From contig CM055870.1 in NCBI GenBank assembly GCA_029582165.1, forward strand, positions 20,190,832 to 20,254,831: a DNA stretch of 64,000 nt, read 5' to 3'. A model generated the notes under the pieces. The model worked only from the letters and a program-made list of their open reading frames with translations, did no database searches and was not told the DNA's origin. Position numbers and translations under genes: made by a program. This DNA is from Portulaca oleracea (taxonomy: Eukaryota > Streptophyta > Magnoliopsida > Caryophyllales > Portulacaceae). This document shows positions 11,722-21,995 of this stretch, one piece after another; position 1 is the first letter of the stretch; each line of letters opens with the position of its first letter.

Positions 11722-12280
11722 TATTGTTTTTGTTTTTTTCATTCCTGCCCCCAGATAGGTAATAAAGTATAGTTGGTATAACATTTTTTAAATTATTTTT
11801 TTGAGATTACGAGCAATTACTATGATTTTTTTAAAAAGAATAAAATTGAAAAAATCATAAAAAATAGAAGAAAATTCAAAAAAATTGGAAGAAGTGCTGT
11901 AAATTCATTAAAAATCGTGGTAAGTGTTATACAAAGTTTTGAATCAAATGCAACACAAAATCTATGATATTTAGGGTATACTCTCGATTACTTTTTATTT
12001 TTTTCATGCCTACCCATATTGTTTTTGTTTTTTTCATTCCTGCCTCCAGATAGGTAATGAATTGTAGTTGGTATAACATTTTTTAAATTATTTTTTGAGA
12101 TTCGAGCAATTACTATGATTTTTTAAAAAGAATAAAATTGAAAAAATCATAAAAAATAGAAGAAAATTCAAAAAAATTGGAAGAAGTGCTATAAATTCAT
12201 TAAAAATCGTGGGAAAGTGTTATACAAAGTTTTGAATCAAATGCAACATAAAATCTATGATATTTAGGGTATACTCTCGA
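11722..12280. repeat. tandem duplication (about 295 bp unit) inside MITE A
   Basis: The block starting ATATTGTTTTTGTTTTTTTC at 11721 recurs at 12016. Both copies contain GAAGTGCT(G/A)TAAATTC and end GGTATACTCTCGATTA. Copies differ by a few substitutions and 1-3 base indels. The first copy is continuous across the copia insertion with 2999-3026, so duplication preceded the copia insertion. Confidence 0.85.
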
Positions 12281-12392
12281 TTATCTTCCACTACAATGCA
12301 ATTTTTTTTTTGGACCACCAGAATACAAATTGAAAGTAGGGATTATTGCCATACAATTTGCAAAAATAGGGACTAGTAGAATCCAATTTCCC

Positions 12393-12395
<3 letters not shown>

Positions 12396-12455
<60 letters not shown>
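12396..12455. repeat. (TA)n microsatellite at right edge of MITE A
   Basis: TA repeats directly follow the MITE end AATCCAATTTCCCT. ORFs reading IYIYIY here are products of the repeat. Confidence 0.95.
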
Positions 12456-12456
<1 letters not shown>

Positions 12457-12457
<1 letters not shown>

Positions 12458-12924
12458 TTGTGGGCTTGAAATATGGATTATACATGTCTTCTTTATTCCC
12501 CCTCTTTTCACGTTATAATTTCATTTTCTTATCGTTATTTTGAATAAAAAAATTCCATAAAATGTCTAAAAGTTATAATAAATTTTACTGAAACACAGTA
12601 CTATATATTAGATATCACTGAAAATTGTTAACAAGTAAAAAGAAATCAATAAAAGATCAACAAAACTTGACGTTGTTTTCAGCTATCATTTTTTTTTTCT
12701 TGTCAATATTAGTGAAAATGTCGGTTTTACAGTCGGATTTCTTATTGAATTTGTTTTTATTATTATTCATATAGAATTTTATTCATCATAAAAATATTAT
12801 CTTTCAAGATAATTTTTTAAATTCTAATATTTTCTCTGTCTTTATTTATTTATTTTTTAATATCTTTTCTTATCCTTAATTATTTATCATTTTGCATTCT
12901 CAACATAACTTTTATTAGTATTAT
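12457..12924. other. AT-rich spacer, nothing recognised
   Basis: The stretch is rich in A and T runs. No ORF, repeat partner or transposon terminus was seen between the two microsatellites. Confidence 0.5.
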
Positions 12925-12926
12925 AC

Positions 12927-12971
<45 letters not shown>

Positions 12972-12974
12972 TAT
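12925..12974. repeat. compound (TA)n(CA)n microsatellite
   Basis: TA repeats change to ACACAC repeats, then ATAT, and are followed at once by the transposon terminus AGGAAAATTGGATT. Confidence 0.93.
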
Positions 12975-14082
12975 AGGAAAATTGGATTATAATAATCTCA
13001 ACTTTTACAAATTGGACAACGATAATTCTTACTTTAGGTTTGTATTTTGGTGGTCCAAAAAAAATATATAAAATTGGATTGTAGTGGGACACCGACGAGT
13101 TAGGGGCAGTGACTCGGTGGTTTTCAGACTTGGCACTATAAGCTTGTGTTTGACCATGTTGACTTGGTTTTAGGTGCCACCTTATCTTAAAAACACATGC
13201 CTTCTAATTCTTTTTTTGTTTTCCAGTTTCCAGGGTGGAAACTTAATTTACCCCCCTCGTTTCTCTCTCTTCTTTTCCCTTGTTTTCTCTGCGGTAAAAA
13301 AAAAATCCAGTTCTTTGATTCCCTCCATAGTCCATACGAACCGTCACTTTTTTCTGAAATCCAAAAAAAGTTGCAAATAAACTCAAACCCTACTCATTCG
13401 ACGATCTTCCCTAGACTAAAAACCCTAGATTTCTTAATTTTTCTGGGTGTGCTGTAGTGGGACACCGACGATCTTCCCTAGTCTAAAAAAAGTTGCAAAC
13501 AAACTCAAACCCTACTCAGTCGAAATCGTATACATTGTTGGCGTGTGCTGTTGTTTTGTCTGGTTTTGCGTATGTTGTGGCAGAAGTGGCAGAAGATCGA
13601 AGGAACAACATAGGTAAGACCCGAAAGTTATGAAATTTTGGTTTTTTTTTTTGTTTGATAATTGTGTACCCAGTTGGCTAATTTTCCGAATTTGTTATGT
13701 TTGAATTAGGCAAATGGATACGGTGAAGTTAATCTTACACTTTAGGGAGGGGGGGGGGGGAGGGAGAAGTTTGTGGAATCTCCAGAGTATAAGTATGATG
13801 GGAAGGAGGATGATGTCATTGTGTTTGAAGAATTTGATGTTGATTATTTTTCATTTTTTGAGTTGAAGTTGTTTTTTGAAGAAAAAGGAGTAAAAAATGT
13901 TTATGGAGTTTTACTATGTTATACTTGGGTTGACGTTAAAGGACAGTTTGAGGAAGGCTATCAATGATTATGAATATATGGATCTGATCGATGTGTGTAG
14001 CAAGCTCCTATGTGTGTATCAAGAGTGAGTTGATTTCAACACCAGTTACAAGTTACAACAGTTCACAACTCAATCAATGAAT
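12975..14082 (+). mobile_element. 5' portion of a MULE-like DNA transposon sharing termini with the (TA)n MITEs
   Basis: The terminus at 12975 (AGGAAAATTGGATTAT, then TTGGTGGTCC plus an A-run at about 13050-13065) matches the ends of the MITEs at 2871 and 63105. Beyond the terminus, 13080-13400 is similar to 63680-63990 (TGTGTTTGACC, GTGCCAC, GCGGTAAAAAAA, CTGAAAT followed by CCAAAAAAA). This is therefore a longer family member. It holds the start of an ORF with a PB1-like look (13714). A block starting GTAGTGGGACACCGACGA occurs near 13085 and again near 13455. The element is cut at 14082 by a copia element; its 3' part was not found. Confidence 0.6.
13714..14002 (+). pseudogene. N-terminal fragment of a MULE-type protein with PB1-like domain
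   Basis: The ATG at 13714 opens MDTVKLILHF. An 11-G run (13749-13759) shifts the frame by one. The next frame reads ESPEYKYDGKEDDVIVFEEF and DVDYFSFFELKLFFEEKG. A second shift near 13935 leads into LKDSLRKAINDYEYMDLIDV. This order (hydrophobic start, tyrosine-Asp patch, FFEL helix, 'LKDSLR...DYEYMDLI') matches the PB1-like N-terminal domain known from plant MuDR-type transposases. The assignment is from memory of the family. No zinc-finger or transposase core follows because the copy is interrupted shortly after. Confidence 0.55.
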
Positions 14083-14659
14083 TGTTGTGTGTGGAGACCA
14101 ATGGAAAGAAGAGAGAATGATGGAGGCACCAGCAACGCCTGGTGAGGCACCACTAGTGCCTTACACCGAGGAAGAAAAAAAGGGGGCGTTGTCAGCGTCA
14201 TTCCGACACCACCAGCGTCTTTCACCATCAGGCCTACCAGCGTCTCTCCCCCTGCCAACGCCTCGTCCAGAAGGCTCAAGATAGGTCCCGCGACAAGCGC
14301 CCAGGGACGCTAGCAACGTTTGGCGTAGTTCTTTGGGCCGATGTCCGCGTTTTTTCAAGGCCCACGTTTCCTTTTGTTTTTTTTGAGCAGCGACACCTAG
14401 GTTGTAACCTAGGGTTCTTTCTTGTATCTTCTAGTATATAATGGGGTCATATCTCCCCCCTTCCCCCTAAATAATCAAGTGAGATAGAGAGAGACAACTT
14501 GTGTAATTGTAATAATCATATTACTAGTGGATCGATTCCGTGGTTTTTTTTCTCACTTTAGGTTTTTTCCACATTAAACCTCTGGTGTCAATTTCTGATT
14601 TCTTTTCCGCTGTTATTTCTTAATATTTGTGGTTACTTGAGTGCTCTTCGATTCTAACA
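14083..14659 (+). repeat. 5' LTR of the Tnt1-like copia element
   Basis: 577 bp, TG to CA. A TATA box (AGTATATAATGG, about 14433-14444) lies upstream of a CT-rich stretch. A GC-rich island (about 14120-14310) upstream of the TATA box is full of AGCG/CGCC words such as CCAGCGTC. Confidence 0.88.
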
Positions 14660-14661
14660 AC

Positions 14662-14674
14662 TGGTATCAAAGCC
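14662..14674 (+). promoter_or_regulatory. primer-binding site, initiator tRNA-Met
   Basis: TGGTATCAAAGCC starts two bases after the 5' LTR and differs at one position from the expected TGGTATCAGAGCC. Confidence 0.88.
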
Positions 14675-14708
14675 TGTAGGTTGCTGAAAGAGAACTCGCT
14701 TTCAAACA

Positions 14709-14941
14709 ATGCCGGGAGATAAGTATGAAATCGAGAAATTTGACGGATCTAACTTCACCTACTGGAAGTTGCATATTGAGGATCTGGTGTATTCGAAGTC
14801 GTTGCATGTTACGCTGCTGGAGAAGAAGTCATACTCCATGGACTGCTCGATCGACAAGCGGTGTCCCTGATTAGGATGTTATTGGCTTGGAACGCCGGGT
14901 TTAACGTTATGGAGAAAAAGACAACGAAGGAATTGATGAAG
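14709..14941 (+). pseudogene. gag: copia gag, 5' fragment
   Basis: The ATG at 14709 opens MPGDKYEIEKFDGSNFTYWK, a normal copia gag start (FDG.NF..W). A stop after about 53 codons and then a frame change break it. The segment ending EKKTTKELM is where the 1060-bp solo LTR is inserted. Gag would form the particle. Confidence 0.8.
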
Positions 14942-16001
14942 TGATCCGGGAAACCCAGGAAGCAAGATTAAACACCAAAGGATCACAATTACTCTATGGT
15001 TTGAGAAAACCCAAATTAGAACTCATAAAACTAACTCTATTTTTAGGGTTTTGAGGATAAAGATGAACAAGAACAACAAAAAAAGATATGACTAATGAAA
15101 AGAGTAATTAACTCACCCAATAGCCTAAGAATCACAAGAGGTTGCAAAGAAAACCTTCATAAACATCCACACTTGTTCTTCCATGAAATTCCACCAAAAA
15201 GAGCTTGAAAGATGCACAACAAACTTACAAATCAAAAGGAAATTGATTAAGCGCACCCACAAAGGATTAAGCTTAATTACAAAGAAATTAGGGTTTGAAA
15301 CCAACAATTACAAACTCTCCAAGTGAGAGGAATTTTGAGTCTATATCTAAAAGCTTCAAAAACTAATTCTAATGGAGGGGAAACATGTATATATAAAGGA
15401 AATGGGGAAAACAACATGTCTGCTGGAGAAAAGGAGGAGGCGCTAGTGGTGTTTTTTCGACGTTGCCAATGTCTAGGCACTGTTGGGGGAGGCGCTAGGG
15501 GCGTCCATGAGACGCTGCCAGCGTTTCTGGGCAGCTTTTTCTGCCGACTTGTAACTCGCGTAACTTCTTCATCCAGACTCCATTTTAGGCCCATAATATA
15601 TCGATGAAAAGCTCTTGGTGTCTACTTTAGACTCCCAAAATTTGAAGTCCATCGAAGTTGTATTGAAGGAGTTATGATCAAAAGAGTGAAGATATGTATT
15701 TTTCTCATGTCCAATTTTACCCAATTTCTTCATTTTCCTCCTTCATTCATTCTACTCTTCCTTCCTTGACTTTTCTTCTTCTTTCTTCTTGGCTCTTTGG
15801 ACTCGGTTTCTCTAGTGTTCTTCCTTGGTGCCCCACAAACCCGACCCCAACCCTTGTGAAAAGACCAAGATGCCCTTTTGTTTCCAAAAATAGTCGATTT
15901 GAGGCTTCAAAAGCGACCTGACCTTGACTTGAAGGAAAATAACTTGGACCCGATTTCATTATTTTTTTCCGATGCTAAGGACCCTCGGGAAATATGGATC
16001 A
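14942..16001. mobile_element. solo LTR (1060 bp) inserted in copia gag
   Basis: The ends are TGATCC and GGATCA, a perfect 6-bp inverted pair with TG...CA. The flanks are TGAAG (14937-14941) and TGAAA (16002-16006), a duplication with one mismatch. Gag homology resumes after it with EMNEKPSATNQVYL. No PBS, PPT or coding region is present, so this is a solo LTR of an unidentified LTR element. A GC-rich island at about 15430-15545 contains GACGCTGCCAGCGT. Small ORFs inside are not meaningful. Confidence 0.72.
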
Positions 16002-16006
16002 TGAAA

Positions 16007-16603
16007 GCACCGAAGGAGATGAATGAGAAGCCAAGCGCAACAAATCAGGTATATTTGTTCAACAAATTAACCAGCCAGTTGTAAGATGTCTGAGAACGGT
16101 GATGTGGCTGATCATATAAATGAGATTACTAAGATATTATCACAACTTGCTTCAGTAAAGATGACGTTTGGTGAGAATGTTAAGGCTTGCATATTGTTGT
16201 CTTCGATGCCTGACTATTGGAAAACAGTTGTAACTGCTATTAGTAGTGCTAAGAGTAGTGACGAGATGAAATTTGATGAAGTTAAATCCGTGCTGCTCAA
16301 TGAGGGCCTTCGTATGAAGAATTCTGATGGGGAATCTTCGGGAAGTGCCTTAAGTGTCAGGGGTAGGAAGAACAATAGGAATTCTAATAATTCCAGGGGG
16401 CAGTCGCAGTCCAGGGGTAAAGGTAAGCTTAAGAACGTGAGTGAATTTGTGTGTTATGGCTGTGGGGATAAATGTCACTTTAAGAGGGATTGCCCTAAAC
16501 CTAGGAAGCGGAAGGGTAATGATGATCGTGACTCTATCAACTCTGCCGAAGAGCTTTGTGAAGCACTAATCATGAGTGTGTCTAGCCCTGAAGAGTCTTG
16601 CTA
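16007..16603 (+). pseudogene. gag: copia gag, 3' part with zinc knuckle
   Basis: After a frame change near 16082 the segment reads MSENGDVADHINEITKILSQ, SSMPDYWKTVV and SDEMKFDEVKSVLLNEGLR, a Tnt1/Tork-type gag core. An RGRKNNRNSNNSRG basic patch follows. The knuckle CYGCGDKCHFKRDCP has Cys, Cys, His, Cys, although the usual Gly before His is replaced. It ends SSPEESC, where a one-base deletion puts the protease in another frame (compare PEESWIVDSG in the related copy near 30170). Confidence 0.82.
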
Positions 16604-17882
16604 GTTGATATTGGTGCATCTTTTCATGTTTCTTCAAACATGGAGTTATTTCGTAATTTCAGGAGTGAAAATTTTTCCAGGGTTCACCTTGCTGACAACA
16701 AATATTATGAGATAACAGGTAGAGGAGACGTGACTATTAAGACTGCTAATGGTGGTCTTTGGAAACTGGAAGATGTCAGGTACATTCCTAGTATTAATAT
16801 GAATTTTATTTCAGTTAATCAACTTGGCGAGATGGACTATTTTGTAGGGTTCGGGAATTGAAGATGGAAGATTGTGAAAGGTGCTATGGTAGTGGCGAAG
16901 GGATTGAGATTCAGTACTTTGTACTCCACGAGGGATAGCGCTAACATGATCTCTAATGTCAATGTTGCTTCCTATTCTAGTTTATGTCATTGGAGGCTTG
17001 GTCACATGAGTGCGAAGGGCATAAAGATTCTAGCTTTGAAGGGCGCGTTGGAGAATCTGAAAACCATAGACATGGAGCTCTGCGAGAGTTGTGTCCTCGG
17101 TAAGTAGAAGAGGGTCAATTTCACCAAAATTGGCAGGGAACCAAAACCTGAGAGGTTGGAATTAGTGCATTCAGATGTGGGGGGACCTGCGCCAGCCAAC
17201 TCCATGAGTTGTGCTCAATAGTATGTCACCTTTATTGATGATCACAGTCGGAAGGTATGGGTTTATTTTTTGAAGAATAAATCTGATATGTTTAGTGTTT
17301 TCTTGAAGTGGAAAGTAAAGGTTGAGACATAGACTAGTTTGAAAGTGAAGTGTTTGAGGACGAACAATGGAGGGGAGTATGAAAAGAAGGAGTTCGTGAA
17401 ATACTACGAACAGAGCGACATTAGACTATTTAGGATTGTTCCCGGAACTCCAAGGCAGAATGGAATAGCAGAGAGGATGAACCGAACTCTGAACGAGAGA
17501 GCTAGGAGCATGGGGATTAATGTTGGATTTCCTAAGTACTCGTGGGCAGAAGCAGTAAACACAACAACATACCTAATCAACAGGAGTCCATCAAATCCTT
17601 TAGGAGGTATGGAGTGGTAAGAAAGTTGATTACTACTTTCTTCGTATTTTTGGCTGTACTGCTTATGTGATGACTGATCCTGACAAGTGTGATTGGTTGG
17701 ATCCTAAATCTAAAAAGTGTTATTTAGTTGGTTATGGGACTGATGCTTTTGGATACAAGTTGTGGGATGGTAAGAAGATGTTGAGACACTGTGATGTAGT
17801 CTTTAATGAGAATGTGTTATATAAAGACTGGCAGGCATCAAGTGACTCAGGAAACAAGGAGTTAGTGGGTCCAAAGGTGTAG
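16598..17882 (+). pseudogene. pol: copia protease and integrase, Tnt1-like, broken
   Basis: The protease reads LVDIGASFHVSSNMELF, so the catalytic D-S/T-G is altered to DIG. Next comes the pre-integrase region with CHWRLGHMSAKG and CESCVLGK. The integrase shows LVHSDVGGP (first Asp), TNNGGEYEKKEF where the expected second Asp is replaced by Asn, and TPRQNGIAERMNRTL (Glu). Stops occur at about 16860, 17107, 17219, 17330 and 17618, several as TAG where Gln is expected. The last segment (17667-17882) has CYLVGYG and FNENVLYK. Two catalytic positions are lost, so this copy is dead. Confidence 0.85.
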
Positions 17883-18058
17883 GAGCTAGGAACTTTTAAG
17901 TTTTCTATTAGGCCTAGTGTGTCTGGGAGGGAAAAAATAGAGACAGAGGCATCACAAGATGCTCCACAAACTGCAGATCAGGCTATTGAAGAGCCTGAAC
18001 CAAAAAAGCTAGTTGAAAGCTCTAGTGATGATGAGCTAACTCTGATCCACCACCCACT

Positions 18059-19693
18059 GTGAGAAGATCCATGAGGGCTACCAGAAGTAATGCACTTGAA
18101 AGATATTCTCCATCTTTGCATTACTTATTATTGGCAAATGCTGGTGAGCCAGAATCCTATACTGAAGCTATGCAGGTTGAGGCTCGATCCAAGTGGGAGC
18201 ATACTATGGATGATGAGACTGCTTCACTTGAGAAAAACAATACCTGGGAACTGACTAGGTTGTCTGTAGGGAAGAAAGCTTTGCCGAATAAATGGGTTTA
18301 CAGGATCAAGAATGAGCCTAATGGCGCTGTGAAGTACAAGGCTCGGTTAGTAGTTAAGGGATTTTCACAAAAGGAAGGTATTGATTATGATGAGATTTTC
18401 TCTCCTATTGTGAAACTAACCACTGTTAGAATTATCCTTAGTATGGTTGCAGTTGAGAATTTACATCTGGAGTAGATGGATGTAAAAACAGCCTTCTTGC
18501 ATGGAGATTCGGAGAAGGACTTGTACATGAGGCAACCTTAGGGATATGATGTTCCACGGAAGGAACACTTGGTGTGTAGACTTCGAAAAAGTCTATATGG
18601 GTTGAAACAAGCTCCAAGGCAGTGGTACATCAAGTTTGACACCTTCATGTGCAACAATGGTTTCAAGAGGAGTGATAAGGATCAATGTTATTATTATTAG
18701 AGTCTTGCAAAATCTTATATTATTTTGCTTCTCTATGTGGATGATATGTTGAGTGCAGGAGCAAACATGAAGGAGATTATCTGGCTTAAGGAGAGGATGT
18801 CTAAAGAGTTTGAGATGAAGGATTTGGGTGCTACAAATCAAATCCTTGGCATGAGGATTACCAGAGACTGGGACGAAGGAGTTTTGAGGTTGTCTCAGGA
18901 GGACTACATCAACAACGTGCTTGAAAGGTTCGGTGTAGTTGATTCTAAACCTAGAGGCACTCCTATGACAAGCCATCTCTAACTATCCAAGGGACAACAA
19001 CTCAGAACCAAGGAGGAGAAAGAGTACATGACCAGAGTTCCTTATGCTTCAATAGTTAGGAGCTTGATGTATGCCATGGTCTGTACTAGACCGAATATTT
19101 CCTTTGCAATGCGTGCGGTGTCCCGCTTCATGTCCAATATGGGGAAATCACATTGGGAAGCTGTGAAATGGTTATTGAGGTATTTGAAAGGTACCTCTCA
19201 TTATTGTCTGGTGTTTGGTGGAACTAACCTTGATCTGAAAGGTTATGTAGATGATGATTTGAGTGGGGATTTTGATACGAGCAAGAGTAAAACATGCTAT
19301 GTGTTCACTCTCGGTGGCTCGACAATCAGCTGAATGTCAAGATTGCAGAAATGCATTGCTATGTCAACTACAAAATTTAAGTATATTGCCCTGTCTGAGG
19401 CAGGCAAGGAAATGATATGGCTGCAGGATTTCTTGGAGGTTCTTGACCAGAGGCAAGACAATGTTCTACATTGTGACATCAAGAGTGCCATTCAGATGAC
19501 GAAGAATTTAGTGTTACACTCAAGGACAAAGCATATCGGAAGAAGATATCACTATATTCGAAACTTGATGGAAAGTGGTGAAGTGAAACTTGAGAAAATC
19601 GCAAGCAGTAAGAAACCAACAGACATGTTGACCAAACCAATGGATGTTGGGAAACTGAGGCTCTGTATGGCCTCACTAGGTCTCTCTAACTGA
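18059..19693 (+). pseudogene. pol: copia reverse transcriptase and RNase H, Tnt1-like, broken
   Basis: RT blocks are clear: [56 protein letters not shown] and the catalytic LLYVDDML. The RNase H region reads GYVDDDLSGDFD (the family has YTDAD), then STTKFKYIALSEAGKE, and ends KKPTDMLTKPM. Stops interrupt it at about 18475, 18539, 18698, 18982 and 19333. The one at 18475 is E-TAG-MD where Gln is expected. A run without a start lies between 17883 and 18058, where the linker is degraded. Confidence 0.87.
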
Positions 19694-19772
19694 TAAAGAG
19701 GCTTGTTGATGTACTAGGGGAACTTGTGTTGAAAGTGAGGATTCCAGAAGGCTTGGTCTCCAAGTGGGAGAT

Positions 19773-20930
19773 TGTTGTGTGTGGAGACCAAGTAGGAAGA
19801 AGAGAGAATGATGGACGCACCAGCAGCGCCTCACACCGAGGAAAAAAAAGGGGGGGGGGGGAGGGATGCTGGCAGCGTCATTCCGACACCAACAACGTCT
19901 CATTCTTCGACACCAACGTCTTTCACCATTAGGCGCTACCAGCACCTCGTCTAGAAGGCTCACGATAGGACCCGCGACCAGCGCCTAGGGAAACTAGCAA
20001 CGTCTGGCGTGGTTCCTTGGGCCGATGTGTTAGGATCGAAGAGTACTCAAGCAACCACAAATAATGAAAGATAAAAGCGGAAAAGAAATAAGAAATTTGA
20101 CACCATAGGTTTAACGTGGAAAAAACCCAAAGCGGGGAAAAAAAAACAACGGAATCGATGCACTAGCAATATGAGGATTACAAATACAATGGTTGTGTTT
20201 CTCTCTATCTCACTTGATCCCAACTAGATACAGGACACTGGGATACGCTCTGGGATACTCTCAGGGGATCCTCTCTAGGATACTCTATGGGGATACATAA
20301 TAAGGAGAACCTGGAGCCAAATATATACTAGAGGGTTCAAGGAAAACCTAGGTTACAATATAACAGTAACCTAAAAAATAGTCGTCGTTCACAAGTGGGC
20401 CTTCAACGCGAGCAAGCCCATGAACAGGCCTTGGTAGCGGGGGGAGAGCGCTGGCAGCGTGCGCCTAAACCCACCTTCTGGACAAGGCGCTGGCAGCGTC
20501 TTTCTTCGGTCTTCGTCGCTAGGAGCGTCTGGCCCAAGATGGTAGCGCCTCCTAGTTCCTCTCCTTCTTCCACCTTTCTACCTCTCCTTCTCACATTTGG
20601 TCGCTACACCCAACACGATGTCCGCGTTTTTTCAAGGCCCAAGTTTCCTTTTTTTTGAGCGGCGACATCTAGGTTGTAACCTTGGGTTCTCTCTTGTATC
20701 TTCTAGTATATAATGGGGTCAGATCTTCCCCCACCCCTAAATAATTAAGTGAGATAAAGAGAAACACAACCTGTGTAATTGTAATCCTCATACTACTACT
20801 GCATCGATTTCGGGGTTTTTATCCCACTTTGGGTTTTTTCTACGTTAAACCTCTTGTGTCAATTTCTGATTTCTTTTCCGCTATTATTTCTTATTGTTTG
20901 TAAATGCTTGAGTGTTCTTCGATCCTAACA
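19773..20930 (+). repeat. 3' LTR of the Tnt1-like copia element, split by a solo LTR
   Basis: It begins TGTTGTGTGTGGAGACC right after a purine tract (AAGTGGGAGAT). It matches 14083-14659 outside 20028-20620. The net length is about 565 bp. It ends CGATCCTAACA. Confidence 0.87.
20028..20615 (-). mobile_element. solo LTR (588 bp) of a related copia family
   Basis: TGTTAGGATCG to CACCCAACA, flanked by a perfect CGATG duplication (20023-20027, 20616-20620). The matching 5' LTR provides the empty site (GGCCGATGTCCGCG near 14337). Its first 170 bp resemble the LTR start at 28299, so it is the same lineage in reverse orientation, but the other half differs. It contains degenerate GGGATACTCTC repeats (20228-20296) and a GC-rich island with CGCTGGCAGCGTC (20430-20560). 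Confidence 0.9.
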
Positions 20931-21627
20931 TGAACGAACTGCTAACAAGATATAAGGTTATTATATTTGAGAGTTATTGCTGCTATTTTTTTTTTCTTTT
21001 GGATAGGATACTGCTGATAATTACATGTTATGAGTTAGTTAAATAAAATTAATATTTGGCTTTCAAAAAAGGAAAAGCAAATTAGAACAGCCACAACTTA
21101 TTTACAACATCACTTACCATGCACGTAAAGGAGTATTTACCGTTGTCCCAATACAGGCAGGCACAAAGCAATGTGTTGCTGGTAATTATCTAAACATAAT
21201 CTGTATTCTTACTCTTATTTTGTAGGTGAATTGGTCACTGCATTGATTTGATCAGCCCTAAAAATTACGCAAGTAAAACTTAGCTTAATTATCTGCTTAC
21301 ACGCTAGCCTTCCCCATAAATGGTTATTAATAGGAAAAAGATACTGTTAGTATTTAAGAAAAAACTAAAATTGATCTTTAATAAGTTTTAAAGAATTCCC
21401 TTGAAATTGACTTTAAAGAAACTAGGAATAAAAAACGATAAAGTGAAGGACTGTCAATTTCTAGATTGCTAGTAAATGAAAAATAAAAAGGATTGTTTAG
21501 ATAAAGTATTGTAAGTCTCCTCTAAAACTTTAAAGAAACTAGGAATAAAAAATGATAAAGTAATACTTTATAATATATCAACTCATTTACAATTATTTAT
21601 ATTACTTTACAACATTCCACAATATAA
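20931..21627. other. AT-rich intergenic DNA
   Basis: No ORF or terminus seen. A short direct repeat, AAAGAAACTAGGAATAAAAAA, occurs near 21415 and 21533. Confidence 0.5.
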
Positions 21628-21992
21628 GAGCATATACAATGCTCATTCCAAATTTTTGGAATTTTGGTGGGGGACCACCCTTCCACGTCATATAAAATTT
21701 TTACTTTTTGGAACTTCATTCCATTCTACTTACAACCATAAGAACTCATTCCTCATTTTTACCTTAAAATATTTAATTTGAACCCCTTTTTCTCTTGTAA
21801 TTCAACCAGAATATATATGCAATTTCCCTTTTAAAATTTTAAAGTTCATTAAAAAATTATTTTATATCGAAGAATTCCAGATCTATGCAGAGTTCCTTCT
21901 CATGTGCCTCTCATTTTCCATTCCTTGGTGCAGCCCCCTCACTTGGAACACTTCCCAAATTCCATCAATTGCGTTCTGCGGTGGATGTGCTC
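21628..21992. mobile_element. Tourist/PIF-Harbinger-like MITE (365 bp), tentative
   Basis: The ends GAGCATATACAATG and GTGGATGTGCTC are imperfect inverted repeats. Both flanks are TAA (21625-21627, 21993-21995), the usual Harbinger duplication. GAGCAT.T.CA termini are common in plant MITEs. There is no coding region. Confidence 0.45.
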
Positions 21993-21995
21993 TAA

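Larger units (their letters stand above)
2871..12393. mobile_element. MITE A, TA-microsatellite-targeting family, split by a copia element
   Basis: The left terminus (2871-2990) reads GGGGAATTGGATTC, then CTGGTGATCC and an A-run. The right terminus (about 12290-12393) is its inverted counterpart, with GGACCACCAG and ending AATCCAATTTCCCT. The two ends form long imperfect terminal inverted repeats. A copia element with a CCCCA duplication separates them at 3027-11716. After removing it and a roughly 295-base internal tandem duplication, the MITE is about 540 bp, close to the intact copy at 63105-63593. Both outer flanks are (TA)n. MITEs that insert in TA microsatellites are known in plants (Micron in rice). 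Membership of that exact family is inference. Confidence 0.8.
14083..20930 (+). mobile_element. Ty1/copia element, Tnt1/Tork-like, degenerate, with two nested solo LTRs
   Basis: The LTRs start TGTTGTGTGTGGAGACC and end CGATTCTAACA or CGATCCTAACA. An imperfect 5-bp duplication flanks the element (TGAAT 14078-14082, TGAAC 20931-20935). Order inside: PBS, gag, protease, integrase, RT, RNase H, PPT. Many stops and small frameshifts break the polyprotein. One solo LTR lies in gag (14942-16001) and another in the right LTR (20028-20615). Its LTR family is shared with the deleted element at 28299-31404. Confidence 0.9.

Noticed and set aside
12291..12518. ORFs rich in IYIYIY around the (TA)n tract, and the similar ones at 62744-63141
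   Set aside because: They are produced by TA and ATATAC microsatellites on both strands and carry no other protein features.
20395..20658. 87-residue ORF in the GC-rich part of a solo LTR
   Set aside because: It runs across the LTR end and TSD into the host LTR, so it is not a gene.
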